Source of the DNA: Fragilariopsis cylindrus CCMP1102
Lineage: Eukaryota > Bacillariophyta > Bacillariophyceae > Bacillariales > Bacillariaceae
DNA length: 64,000 bases
Assembly: GCA_900095095.1 (NCBI GenBank)
Contig: FMBT01000335.1
Location: 1-64,000 of the forward strand
Reading direction: 5' to 3'
The stretch's first letter is position 1; every line of letters starts with the position of its first letter. Shown piece after piece: positions 1-11,403 of the stretch. Under the pieces are notes generated by a model that saw only the letters and a list, made by a program, of their open reading frames with translations, did no database searches and had not been told where the DNA came from. The translations under genes and the position numbers were made by a program.

Positions 1-528
1 TGTGTCGATGATTATGAGATTTGTTTTCGACGTCAAACCAGATTTTTTGTGAAACACGAAAAGATTGTTGTGGAAACGCATCACACTTGTGTACTTCCGT
101 CATCCGCAAAATCACGAGATTTGAATTTTGTTCGGGCGGCACAGCGCGTTGTAATTACTTAAGAATGTCGTTCAACTTTGATGGAATCTTTTTTCCCTCC
201 TTTCCTCTAACTCATCATTCATATGCATATTATGTCAAAAATGAAGAAAGAAGAGCATTTAGGATTGATTCAGGATTCGGCAATAAGCATACAGTACTGT
301 ACGCCACCATTACATGTACATACCTTCGACAGTGCTAGTCTAGTAGTGCCGCATTCTCCGATCATCACAACCCTTTGATTCTTGAAAAAGGAAACGCCCA
401 AAAGATACCGACAAGAACGATTGTAATTCTATCTGTGTGTACAGTATTCATTTGTCATTTGCTCTTCCACATCAATCAATCATTCATTCTTTCAAAGAAA
501 ATTGCAAAGAAAAAAAACAATATCAATC
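1..528. other. 5' edge, no supported gene
   Basis: Open frames here are short, low in conserved motifs and overlap each other on different frames. I see no gene. The last 100 bases are A-rich and lead directly into the start codon of the phosphoribosyltransferase gene, so they probably hold its promoter and 5' UTR. Confidence 0.5.
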
Positions 529-1196
529 ATGTCGTCGTCGTCGTCGTTGGCAAAACAAAATCCTGCCTATAAATCAACTAAATCATCCATTGATGGGAAA
601 GTATATTTTAGTTATGTAGATATACATGAAACGATGTCATCATTGGTACCCCAAATTTTAGATTTAATCCATCGGTGATTATTGCATTGGTGGTGGAGGT
701 TTATACCAGCAAGAATACTCCGTACCGAATTAAAAATTCCGATACTAGCTGTGTCATTAGAATTATACGATGATACAAATAATACCCCCAACCAGAAGTA
801 AAAAAATACAATGGTTTGATGAACAATCGGAGGTGGGTAGTAAAGTACGGAATCAGAAAATATTAATTGTGGATGAAGTGGATGATACACGTACCACACT
901 GCAATATTGTGTGGAAGAAGTCATCAAAACAAATAATCCATCCGAAATTGCGGTGGCTGTTCTTCATAATAAACGGAAACCGAAAAGAGGATATTACCAG
1001 ATACTGTCACTTATTTTCTGGGGCAGATGTGGAGGATCACTGGAATTGTTATCCATGGGATGCTGCTGCCTATGGGAATACGATACGTGAACATGAATCA
1101 TTAGCAAATAAATGTTCTGAAGAAAAAAAAAATAAAAAGATAACACACATGCATACACACACACACACACACACACACAATCAATCAATCCATTAA
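529..1196 (+). CDS. Xanthine/hypoxanthine phosphoribosyltransferase (XPT1-like), frame-broken
   Basis: Purine-salvage enzyme that joins hypoxanthine or xanthine to PRPP to give the nucleotide; probably cytosolic. The signature is the PRPP-binding loop ILIVDEVDDTRTTL near 850-900, followed by VAVLHNKRKPKRG. Upstream are FNPSVIIA and IPARILRTELKIPILAVSLE, and downstream DVEDHWNCYPWDA near 1025-1065, all in the order of the fungal XPT1 family. The start ATG at 529 opens MSSSSSLAKQNP, followed by a YFSYVDIH segment typical of the family N-terminus. The pieces lie in three frames, needing about six one-base shifts, several at runs such as GGTGGTGGAGG or TTTTCTGGGG. The true stop is probably near 1135 in the A-run, since the frame otherwise runs into an AC microsatellite. 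Family assignment is firm; the exact substrate is inferred. Confidence 0.8.
1149..1182. repeat. (AC)n microsatellite
   Basis: An almost perfect AC dinucleotide run directly after the phosphoribosyltransferase gene, read in frame as alternating His-Thr by the open frame, which is unlikely to be real protein. Confidence 0.9.
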
Positions 1197-1555
1197 CAAT
1201 AATTTATATACTAGTACGCAGACAATAATATGTCTACCGTATACGTTCAACTCTATTATAAAAGCAAATATTACCATGTTTAATTTGAGTCAGGCGTATA
1301 TTTCTCTTTAGTATAGAATAGAGATAGTAGCGTTCTAAATCCACTTGAATTGAATATTATTATTACTATTATTATTTGGAATATAAGATTGTGCACAAGA
1401 CCGTGCACATCTTACAGTATCCTTCGCTGTATGTGCCGCTTAAGTAGATTTACTTTACTAACAACAAAATAATAGCAACCAAGACTTGCTCGAAACACAT
1501 AGGCATTCCAATATCACTGATACTACTACTGCTACTGCTACTGCTACTACTGCTG
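1197..1555. other. Intergenic, convergent 3' ends
   Basis: Between two convergent genes. AT-rich, with a TACTGC/TACTACTGC-type simple repeat at about 1525-1560 against the helicase stop. No gene seen. Confidence 0.5.
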
Positions 1556-4500
1556 CTAGTATCGGACGGCAGTAGATTCAAGGGCGCTTTCCAGGACTTC
1601 GCCAAATGTATCTAGGGCGTCTTGCTCGGCAGGCGTCAAAGATTGCCTCGGATCACGGGAAGGCTGGGATATAGCGTTCCAAAACGCACCCTCAAGTCTA
1701 CTGCGAAGGACCACTAAGCGGGATGCCACTTCCGTAGGACATTTGAAAATGATCCAATCATCAAGATTCACTACAGAGTACAATGATTGCTGTTGTTGTT
1801 GTTTATCATCACCATCATCATCATCACGGCGGCGGTGACCATGGGATGTATACTTAAGGAAGTACCACAGAGTAAAAGAAGTGGTAACGGTGATGGAAGA
1901 TGAGTTGTTTGTGAGAGTGTAAAGAAATGTGAGCCCTTACCATCTCTCCGAAACAAACAAATTCGATTTGTCCTTTAGGAATCTGACATTTAGAATTTAG
2001 AGGCTGTCCTTTGAGGGAGTTCACGGATGATACATGAATCTTGGCTTTTCTATTTGTCATTGTTGAAAAGTTAACGTCACCAGTTTTACGGGTAGCAACA
2101 TTCGGGTACAAACCGGCAGCAATCGCTGCTCCCCATAATGCATGCTCCTTATCGTGACGATTGTGATAACCATTGGTCGTCGGATCAACAAAACCTAGTG
2201 ATGACAATTCACGACCAATATTTTTTCTCAGATCGCCAATCATCTGTAAGCTAGATGGGCTGATGAAATTTCGTCGACACCAATCCCTGTAAGCACCTTC
2301 TGACCTTTTCTTTAGTTGATCACGCTTTAATATAGCATTCAAAACTGTCACTTGGTCACTTTCGCTGTCGTTACTTAACGCTAATTTCGAGTACTCTGCA
2401 TCACGTCGCATGTGCGGTGGAGGTAAAGCAAACGGACTCTTGTAGGACATTGCCACTGCCATCTGTGATGCCACTTTCGTACAACCTAATAGATACGACC
2501 ATATAACCATCTTTCCTACACGAGGCTCTAAACTCAGCACGGATAAGCATTCTCCAAGGGTAGTTAAGTCATTCGTTTCTTGGAGCATAGCCCCCAAGTC
2601 AACTAGTAGCTCAAGAGCATTACTTATTGACTTGGCGTGAGGGGGTGTAATTGCTTTCGCCAGAAATGCCGGGATTCCGTCTTCATCATCGGGACCGCCC
2701 GGTGCTAAGCCTAGTTTCTTTGTCATAAGGGCCATTTCTTCAAGTGGAGTTCGAAGGAGCTCGCTTTCAACGAATGGACGCATTGCTTGGTGACGTCTAC
2801 TGGAGAACATATGAAAGCATACTCCTGCTTTCGTCCTTCCTGCTCGACCTTTTCGCTGTTTGGCAGACGATTGACTGACCCACACTGGTTGAAGAGTCGA
2901 TGTCTTCAGATGAGGGTCGTAGTCTTTTTCTTTCGCTCTTCCTGTGTCAACGACAAAAGCTACATCTTCAATGGTGAGCGATGTTTCGGCAATGTTTGTG
3001 CTCAGTACAATTTTCCGTACACCGGGAGGTGGTCTTCGCAATACACGTCGCTGATCTTGACTCGGGATTCCAGAGTGTAGGGGCAGCACTAAGAACTTAG
3101 AAGGGTTATTGAATGGCACTGTATTTTCCAGCAACATGTTGACTTCAGAAATTTCCATCCAGCCGGGCAAAAAGACAAGAATAGCTCCTTCACCATGAGA
3201 GGTCTTTAGAATATAGTGAAGAATCTCCAACAGAAGTTCGGTATTGATGTCCTCGTCGTTGTACATCGTTGCATATAATTCCAAATACTTTTCCTGCTTA
3301 CGCGTCAAGTTAACTTCTTGGTCAACGTCAGCTTTAAAGATACCCTCTCCGTCCCATTTTTCGACATTCGTTTCTTCCGTTTCTTCTTTACTCGGGTATT
3401 CCAGGATATCATCGAAATTATAGTCAGCAGCCTCTTGAGTCGCATCTACATCATAGTCATCATATTCTTCAATATTATCATCAGACTCGGTGCTTTCTAG
3501 AAATCGAGTCATACTTGCGGTTGAGAATGCAGCTGTCTTTACTGTGTCGTCCTCTTGCTGAACATCTAGATTCTCAACAGTCGAATCCTCCATCAATCCA
3601 GTACAGACTCCCATGTGCTCTCCAAGTTCTGTTGGTCCAGGAAATCCCATTCCACATAATGCGCACTTCGCAGTAACTTTTGTTGTTGTCAAGTTTGCCA
3701 AAGCTGCATCCAATTTGTCAGCAGACATGGGACGGTTTTCAGCAGTAGGATGATCGCCATCGTCGTCATCATAAACTTCGATGTATTGCGTCAACTCAAG
3801 TGCGTGCTCAAGGAAAAATTCTTGGACCGGAAACGTCCTACCTTCAATGCTTAACATGGCGGGAGGATGATCCCGATAAAAGTCGCTATTGTTATCATTG
3901 GCGGAAGGAGAAAAGTAATTTATCAATACATCAGTTTGCAATGTAGCGCTCATCAATACTACTCTTAAATCAGGTCTAAGAGGTAACAAATCTCTCAATC
4001 GTATCAATAAGAATTCCGTGTACTTGTCTCGTTCATGAACTTCATCGATGATAATGTGCGTGTACTCCGTCAGCATAGGAGAGGACTGTAGTTTTCGCAA
4101 GAGTATTCCCGGCGTCAGAAACATAAGCTGTGTATCTTTGCTACTAGCCGATTCGAGCCGGACCTGATAACCGACTAAGGTACCAACTCCGTCCTTTTCT
4201 CCTCGCCTTGTTGTTTTTGAGATGATGATGATGATGAGGACGATGCCATCAAGCATTGCTCTTGGGCTACTCTTTCTGCGATACTTATGGCTGAAATACG
4301 ACGAGGCTGCGTACATGCAATATTTGCACCGGGTAAAGCATCTAACAGGAACTGAGGACATTGTGTACTTTTTCCGCATCCCGTTTCTCCCTTGATAATG
4401 GTGACCGGATTCGCTCCGACGGTGGCCACAATCTCTGCTTGACGTTCATAAGCAGGTAACTTCGATCGATTTTTCAGTACCTGCTCGTATTCCTTCTTTC

Positions 4501-5764
4501 GATCTTGTTGTTTCATTTTTTGAAAGTAGGCATGTCGCGTGTGTCGTCGATTTAAATCAACACGTTTTCCAACAGGACGAGACTTCGTTGAGACCTCATT
4601 GTTCTTAGAAGTTCCACCACCTATCCCCAGTCGATCTAATGCATCAAGTACGCCACCAGCACTGTTAGTGGCGGTAGTATTACTAGAGTTATTTGATTGC
4701 GGATGTTGTAATTGTTTATTGTGTTGCGACATAGCTTCAACGATTGACGATCCTGTCTCTATCGATTCCATCAATTCAGTGCGAGACGGTGGAAATTTCG
4801 ACATATGTTGTGCCAATGCAACTTCACCTGCTTCTCCAATTTTCAATAGGGGCAAACGTTCGTCTCCATTCGAAGTCTTTTTTGTCTTTTCGTCAGGTTT
4901 CGTTATGACAATCCTTCTATTGATACCTTTCCCAGTCGATTTGCTTTTTACACCCAATTGACCAGCTAACTCATGCAAGAACTTACGTTCTGTATTCGAA
5001 AGGTCGGGAGGAAATTCGAATTTCACTTTTGAATCATCTTCTCTGAACTGCATCAAAATTGTTGTAAATTTTATTCTAACTGATTCGGACACTGTGTGTG
5101 AATCGGCTCCCTTTTCTCCGTTCTTCTTTGTGTTTGGAACAGGTGGTTGTCCCCGTAGTTTTCGTTGATATTGTCCTTGTTGATTCTGGTCGGGTTTGCC
5201 ATAGCCATTGTTGTTGTTGTTGTCGCGGTTGTCGCGACTGTCGCTGTTATAGTTATTTCTATTCCCGTTGTTGTTCGAACGATTTGTGCTCTCACTGCTC
5301 CGTCCGCGTCCCCCTGCCTCGTCCTCGACCTCTTCCACGCCCACCTCTTCCTCCACTCCTTCCGCCTCTGCCATTCCGCCTCTGCCGCCGGTGCTGGTTG
5401 GCTGTTGTTCGTTACTCATAACGGGTTCTTCTTTCCCTTTCTTCGTCAGCGTTACCTGTGTTCTCGTGAAAGTTGAGATTCTAGTACTGATAGGCGCAGT
5501 AGAAGATGGAATCACGCTTCCTCGACCTCGACCTCTTCCACGACCTCTTCCACGTCCGCCTCTTCCTCCACTCCTTCTGCCTCTACCACCGGTGCTGGTT
5601 GGTTGTTGTTGTTCGTTACTCGTAACGGGTTCTTCTTTTCCTTTCTTCGTGAGCGTTACCTGTGTTCTCGAGAAAGTTGAGATTCTAGTAGGCGCAGTAG
5701 AATATGGAATCACAAACGCGTTGGTAGTGTAAGCATTATCGGTATTAGTCAAACTAAGAATCAA
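1556..5764 (-). CDS. R3H-domain DEAH-box RNA helicase (YTHDC2/DHX36-like layout)
   Basis: ATP-dependent 3'-5' RNA helicase of superfamily 2. From the N-terminus: a low-complexity RG-rich region (residues 60-155), an R3H nucleic-acid-binding domain (about 228-290, with RKFLHELAGQLGVKSKSTGKG), then the helicase core. Motif I is GETGCGKST (residue 459), Ia TQPRRIS, II DEVHER, III SATLQ, then ILVFLPG, STNIAETSLTI and QRKGRAGRTKAG (motif VI), followed by the HA2 and OB-fold regions. Between motif III and the second RecA domain an acidic insert carries a possible zinc finger (CALC-x12-H-x3-C). A clean phase-0 intron at 1790-1940 (GTAAGG...CAG) joins the OB-fold to the last exon, which contains NLDDWIIFKC. 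One frame shift near 4175-4230 separates the motif I/Ia part from the rest. The R3H plus DEAH pairing recalls YTHDC2, but there is no YTH domain or ankyrin insert. Confidence 0.88.
5300..5700 (-). repeat. Coding tandem duplication in helicase N-terminus
   Basis: Two near-identical units of about 195 bp. Each encodes a segment with RISTFxRTQVTLTKKGKEEP, then SNEQQPTSTGGRG and an RG-rich stretch. In the unit nearer the core, the translated RG stretch reads as an EAEGVEEEV run, but the neighbouring frame restores a GRGGRSGGRGG pattern, so two compensating base shifts are likely there. Confidence 0.75.
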
Positions 5765-6406
5765 ATAAGTAATAAGTTAACTGATAGTCTACTGAACATC
5801 AAACTTTAGTCGATTTAGGTATATATATATGATAGCAGCGATTACAAATGCCATACATGGTATGTGTCCTCTTCGTCGTCGGAGAGAATTTTTCTTGCAC
5901 ATCGTTCTTCGTTGTTGTCAAGCAGATAGAGACCGGTACGTACAGTACGAAATAAGAATATGATGCGCATGTTTTTGTTGGCGTGGCGTAAGTAGCCCGA
6001 TTAATCACTATTGCATCATAATTTTTTGATGTACGTACGTTCTTAGTACGTCAACAACTTCTTGAAAACTCACAGACAGTAAATAAAAAAGAACAACACC
6101 AAAACAATACGATGGAAATCATGTAATAATCATCCAATACAAGAAGAAACGAAGCCAGTCCCTCGTCAACTTACTAATAATCGCTCTCCAAATATCTTTT
6201 GATCTGTGGATCAACCACATTCAGATGGTATCATGTGATAAATATTATGCCAACTTTTGGTGTTTGACGCTCTTGATGTCGTCTTATTGTTCCACCGTTG
6301 TCATGTCGTGGATTGTACAAAAAGTCCCATCATCATCATCATCGTTATCATTGCCATCCTTCATGATATCTACTACTACTGCCACCACCAAAACAGCCAC
6401 TTCACG
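5765..6406. other. Divergent intergenic promoter region
   Basis: Separates the start of the helicase gene (-) from the oxygenase gene (+), so it should hold both promoters. It has a short TATATATATAT tract at about 5820 and nothing else I can name. Confidence 0.5.
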
Positions 6407-7981
6407 ATGAAACGGCGAGCGCCCACCATGGGACGAATGATGTGTACTACTATAAGTACTACTACCACCAGCAGCGTGAATGCGATCTTATCTTCCGGTT
6501 TGGACACCGATGAGCTTTTGTTGCTCAAGGAGGTGATCTTGGAAGAATGTCAGGAGTTGGGTATATCCTATGACGACACGAATATCATATCAATGATGCT
6601 CCTGTTGTGAGCATTCCAGGTGCGATGGGTCGCGTCCTCTTGTGTCGTTTTGATTTTCTGGGATGGACGATGATCCGCAACAACAAGACAACCTGTTAGA
6701 GGATCTGGAAGGTTGTATCTGTGAGCGAATTGATCAACTTCTTTGCTCAGGCAGCGACGAAGATGAAAATGACGATGACGACGATGACGATGGATATTCA
6801 ACAACAACAACGCCCACCCTGAAAGAGGCAGTTTTGGTTTCTTTCCAGACAGAAGACATATTGAAACAATCACAATTATTTATAGCAAACGACAAGAATA
6901 GCAACGACCACTTGTCGGCTGTCGTGGAGGAACACATCCAACGATATGAAATGTTATCACCTCTTCAGATAATACCACCGACAATTGACGACGCCAACAA
7001 TAAAAACAAAAATGTAAACAAATCAATGACATATGTGCCGAGCATCCATGTTGAAATTGATGGTGGATATGTTTCGTCTATGCCTAATTTAGATACCACT
7101 TCTACTACTACTACGACTACGACAGAAAGAGAAGAAATTTGGGATGCGAGCACCCTACTTGTTTTTGATAATCTTGTTGATAGAAATCTTAGAAAACGTT
7201 TGTTGGATGTTGTTTTAGGTGAAGATTCGGACAATCATGATCCACGGGATGGTCCAAATCCAGCTCGGTGGGTACGCGGAGGCTTGCTTGATCACAATAA
7301 TGATCCAGAACCGGATGAAGAAGAAGACGAAGAAAGTAGTGGTGGTGCTATTGGATGGGGGCTCACGGATGCAGGACTTGAAAATATTTGTTTTGGTCGT
7401 CACGATGCTGTTCAAGAAATGGAATCCATATTGGCAAATTTGTTCCGTGATTTTTTAGTTACTCGTCTACCGGAGACTATTCTAGGTGCTTCTGTCACAC
7501 CGATGACAGCCAATGCACCCACAGCTGGGGACGTCTTTGATTATCATATTGATGCAGATCCCAACGTCACACCATCCTCACCATGGACGGACGTTTACGG
7601 CCGGTACCCCAATCGATCTAGAGGAAAGCCACGTTTTATGAGCTGCCTCATTTACTTGAACGAGGAGTGGGATGAAGATCATGGGGTGCTCCTACTCGCT
7701 TTGTTGACGTACCCACCGATGAAGATTTGAATGTATACGATGTCTCTCCTCGTCCTGGTCGTTGTATTATTATGGATCAAGATATTGGACACACCGTTGT
7801 TGCACCAAATGCTGCTGCTGGGAAACAACCTCGTTACTCTTTAGTTTGGAAACTTATCCTCCACCCAAGGTTCATTGGTCAGGATATGAAACATCTTTCT
7901 GGTGGGAGGGAAACGGTTTGGCCGGAAACAGAATATTTGGCAGTGCTGCACAAAATGAAGTTACGCGTGGGTAGACAGTGA
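6407..7981 (+). CDS. 2OG-Fe(II) oxygenase family protein
   Basis: Predicted 2-oxoglutarate and iron dependent dioxygenase of the prolyl-hydroxylase-like fold; substrate unknown. The C-terminal half carries the iron triad as YHIDADP (His-x-Asp, near 7540-7560) and DIGHTVVAP (second His, near 7785), then RYSLVWKL with the arginine expected to bind 2OG. Other conserved-looking blocks are GKPRFMSCLIYLNEEW and GAPTRFVDVP. The N-terminal half is acidic and low in complexity. Start taken at ATG 6407 (MKRRAPTMGRMM). The reading frame shifts around 6590-6660 and again at the G-run near 7685, where GAPTRF restores the family pattern. A flanking Asp-rich stretch (about 6765-6795) is simple repeat. The fold call is firm; function in the cell is not visible. 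Confidence 0.75.
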
Positions 7982-8330
7982 AAGAAACACAGAACAAATA
8001 TATCACAAAACGCATTATTTAATAGTAATAACATAGTAAGATTTTTTTTAACGAGAACGAAAATACGTTAATTATTCCATCGCTACTGTACGTACTAACT
8101 ATATTACACAATTTTTAATCCTTGAGAGAGAAGTGAATCGACGGAGAAATGATTTTAGGCAGGCTCCATATGATACAGGCGTGGTGAGGCTGATCCCGAC
8201 AACTCCGTTGCGATTTGGCAACACAACAGAAGTGCTCGTATATTTTTGGCAGTATTTAATCTAAGGTTCGATACTCATCACCTTTGCTTACAAAGGCTCG
8301 TCATTTTCATTGCTGTCGATTTCGATAACT
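7982..8330. other. Intergenic, convergent
   Basis: AT-rich stretch between convergent genes. I see no RNA or protein gene. Confidence 0.45.
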
Positions 8331-8334
8331 TATA

Positions 8335-8660
8335 AACTATCATTGTTATCCGTTGTCCACGATTGTTCCTCAATTTCATGTTCTTCGTCGTCGTCCTCCT
8401 CCTCCTCCTCGGTAACTTCTTGATTGTTGTTGTTGTTGTTGTTTGTTATTCGATCCTATTACTTTGTTTGACCGTTTACTAGTAGTCGTTGTGCTGGTGA
8501 AGTGATTAATCAATACACAGACTAAGATCCTGATAGAACCAGCGGCGATAAGTGACATTCCTACGGTCAACACAAGTTTCTTACAATACTTTTCAAGTGG
8601 ATCTGCAATACTCAATCCTATCGAGTCGCATCACAATATGGTTTTGGATTTCTCCATGTC
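8335..8660 (-). CDS. Small single-span membrane protein, hypothetical
   Basis: Not recognised. A frame around 8450-8620 encodes one hydrophobic span, KLVLTVGMSLIAAGSIRILV, followed by a Thr/Ser-rich then Gln- or Asn-rich linker. The neighbouring frame continues as a strongly acidic tail (NQEVTEEEEEDDDEE...) to a stop at about 8333, which looks more natural than the Gly/Arg-rich ending of the first frame, so a shift in the CAA repeat is likely. The N-terminus is uncertain: a candidate start lies near 8660 but an in-frame stop intervenes. Could be a spurious open frame. Confidence 0.35.
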
Positions 8661-9521
8661 AACCATACAAATTTCATCTCCAAACCAATATCAATTAATG
8701 CCAAAAGTAGAGAAAAAAAGTAACTGAGATAAGAGCGTAATTGTTTTGTCGAAAGAAAGTACATACGAAATGAAGTGATAATAAACTCGGTGGTACTATC
8801 TAAAACATTAGGTACAGTAGTTGAATGTATTACAGAATAACAGTATTAAGTTCATTGCGAAAAGATTAGGTAACTAAGGATAGCCAAGGCCATGTATATG
8901 AAATCTTTCACTCCGGATCATTCCTAAAGAGGAATGAGTAGTATCAATACTGATGTTAATGTTGCGACTCCTCTTTTTTGGTTGCCAAACACGTCGGAGT
9001 AGTATTTTCGTTGGACCACGACTTCGTTATTGATTCGACTCACTTTATCGAATAATATCTGACAAAAATTATTTTGATGACTGACACTCTAATCCTGCCA
9101 AGATCATCATCTGACCCAATAATCGTGGGTTGTTATGCCCCAGAATAAAGATATTTATTCAAACTGCCAACTAAAAACAAGCATTATGCAAGATTACGAA
9201 TCTGCTTATAACTGTTCCTCATACTTAGGGGATTTTGGTCGCGAAAACAGGCCCACCAGGAATTATTCGGAAAATAAAATGTTACAACTGTGCCTAAGCA
9301 GTTTATGCGCGATCACGTACCACGATTTAAATATCGCTAATACTTAAGGAGTTTTTTTTTACGATTGCTCTGGCAGCAATGACATGTCTTGTTTTTGCTA
9401 AAATTAACCTACTGTATGTGATTTCATCTTTCAATTGAATTGAAAAATTCAAAATTATAATCTTCTTATCTCATAAAAAATAAAGAGCCAAACCACAAAC
9501 AATAATCTTCGACAACTATTA
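8661..9521. other. Intergenic, no gene seen
   Basis: AT-rich spacer upstream of the chitinase gene. Small open frames at 9135-9347 lack domain or codon signal. Confidence 0.5.
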
Positions 9522-11121
9522 TGAGATTCTTTTCAGTTACTACTACTCTCTTTGCAGCCGTCGTGCTCTTTCTTCCTGACTTCTCTGTCTCGGACAACCT
9601 TCGTCGTCAAATCAAGGCACTTGTAGCGGAGGATGTCCCGATCCATCAATGTGCTGTTCGAAATACGGATACTGTGGAAATGGAGTAGATTACTGTGGCG
9701 AAACATCTGTTAATTCGCCAGCCCTCCTGTTGAGTCTCCAGTTCAAGTACCGATTGTTGTAAATCCAACTCCACCAACACCTATCGAAGAACAATATGAA
9801 GATTCTCGTTTGATTGCCTATGTTGGCAATTGGCAGTCGTGTCCGAGTGATGAACAGATGGCTCAATATACTCATATTGTTATTGCATTCGCAGTTTCGT
9901 ATACATGGAGTCCTGGTAAGAACATATGTAACAAACAATGCGAGATTGCTACACCAACTGTCTGTGGCAATGCTGCTCGTCCTGATTTAATTCAGAAGTG
10001 GAAGAAGCTGGTAAGAAGATTATTCTTTCTTTTGGTGGTGCGGGTAAGTACAGTAGATCTAATGGAAAAATGCTATACTTTTCGCTTATTGCTCTGTATG
10101 ATGCTGTCGCTGTTCTTTTCTTATACAGTATGCTTCTATATGTCTGTTTGTTGTTTCAAAATACAAAATACATCATTAGTATGGGAGGTAGCTGGAGTGG
10201 TAGTAACAATGATTGTTGGGACTATTGTTTTGGACGAGAGGCTCAAGTTGTCAACCGTTTAACAACAATTGTGAATGAAATGGACTGGATGGTGTTGATA
10301 TTGACTATGAGTATTTTTATGAAGATAACCAGAATGGATCTGGTTTCACGAAGGGAGCAGAAGCACAAAAGTTTTTGAAGGAAATTACCACTGGTCTACG
10401 CGAGAGTATGGCAGTAGGATCAGAATTGACACACGCTCCAATGGAACGTAAGTTACTATGTATATACTGCTTCATATCATTTACTTTTATTGTATTTTGT
10501 CTCAATCTTCCTTTCTTCTTGTTCATATACTTTATAGCTGACATGGTACCTGGAAAAGCATATTTTAATGTATTAAAAGAAGTTGCAAGTTCATTAGACT
10601 TCTTGATGCCACAATATTACAACGGATTTGTTCGAGCAAATACCAATTTCGCTGGTGCGCTATCTCACTTCACTACTATCACCAACCAAATGTTTGGAGG
10701 TGATGCGAGTAAAACTGTTTTTGGGTTCTGCATTAGCGACTGTGGGTCTTTCAATTTAAATGGATCCCAATCTGCTTCAGTGATGACAAGGCTAGCCAAA
10801 ACATACCCGTGTAATGGCGGTGCATTTTTCTGGGTCGCGAATGACGATAATAATGGTGCTTGGTCTATCCCAGTGAGCAGTCAACTTGCTCTTGATAGTG
10901 ACGAATGCTTGGCAATTTCTCCAGTTTCGAATCCAGCGAACGCTCCAACACCTGCACCACAGAAACAGCAGGAAGATTGCAAGGATGAAAAAACATTTAG
11001 ATACAAAGGAAAGAAAAAATGCAAATGGGTGGGTAAGAAAATTGGTCAACGTTGTAGTAAGAAGTGGAAGAAGAAAAGGTTGAGTCATCACTGTCCCAAA
11101 ACTTGTGGCGTCTGTGAGTGA
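9522..11121 (+). CDS. Secreted GH18 chitinase with hevein-type chitin-binding domain and Cys-rich tail
   Basis: Hydrolyses chitin outside the cell or in the secretory path. The N-terminus (MRFFSVTTTLFAAVVLFLP) is a signal peptide. Next is a hevein-like CBM18 segment, CSKYGYCGNGVDYCGE, near 9655-9710. The GH18 barrel runs from RLIAYVGNWQSCP (about 9805) to GGAFFWVANDD (about 10850); its catalytic motif DGVDIDYE lies near 10286-10310, the last residue being the acid/base. Other family marks are IILSFGGAG and MPQYYNGF. The C-terminal 50 residues form a Lys-rich six-cysteine ShKT-like module ending CPKTCGVCE. Introns are 10043-10179 (restores GAGMGGS) and 10448-10537 (restores MEPDMVPGKAY). Several one-base shifts interrupt the frame in the CBM18 region, after it, and just before the catalytic motif. 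Chitin metabolism fits a centric diatom. Confidence 0.88.
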
Positions 11122-11403
11122 ATGAATTTGAAAATAATCAACTTGGTCCAAACGATGACAAAACGAAAGATTAAAAGTGCTACACTACGTAGTCTTCATG
11201 ATGTAGGGTGCACATACTTTAAACACAAGTAGCAGGGAAAACCATGATTTTATTAGAATAAGCGCTATTATAGATTATAGAGTATTAGTATTATTGATAT
11301 ATCTTTTTAAGACGTATTTAGCCGTTGTTAATATTAGTTGGGATATCTGCGGAAAGAGTTTCTAGATTTTATTTTATATAATAACGTAGACGAGCAGCAT
11401 TTC
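11122..11403. other. Intergenic, convergent 3' ends
   Basis: Short AT-rich spacer between the chitinase and leucyl-tRNA synthetase stops. No feature seen. Confidence 0.45.

Noticed and set aside
529-1196. Treating the phosphoribosyltransferase as a pseudogene
   Set aside because: The same kind of shift hits eL36 and leucyl-tRNA synthetase, and motif residues are all kept, so error is more likely than decay.
8620-8665. In-frame TGA as a selenocysteine codon in the small membrane protein
   Set aside because: No conserved selenoprotein context and no SECIS-like structure recognised; a base shift or wrong start explains it better.
10792-11151. Minus-strand open frame over the chitinase C-terminus
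   Set aside because: Shadow of a well-supported gene; no motif of its own.
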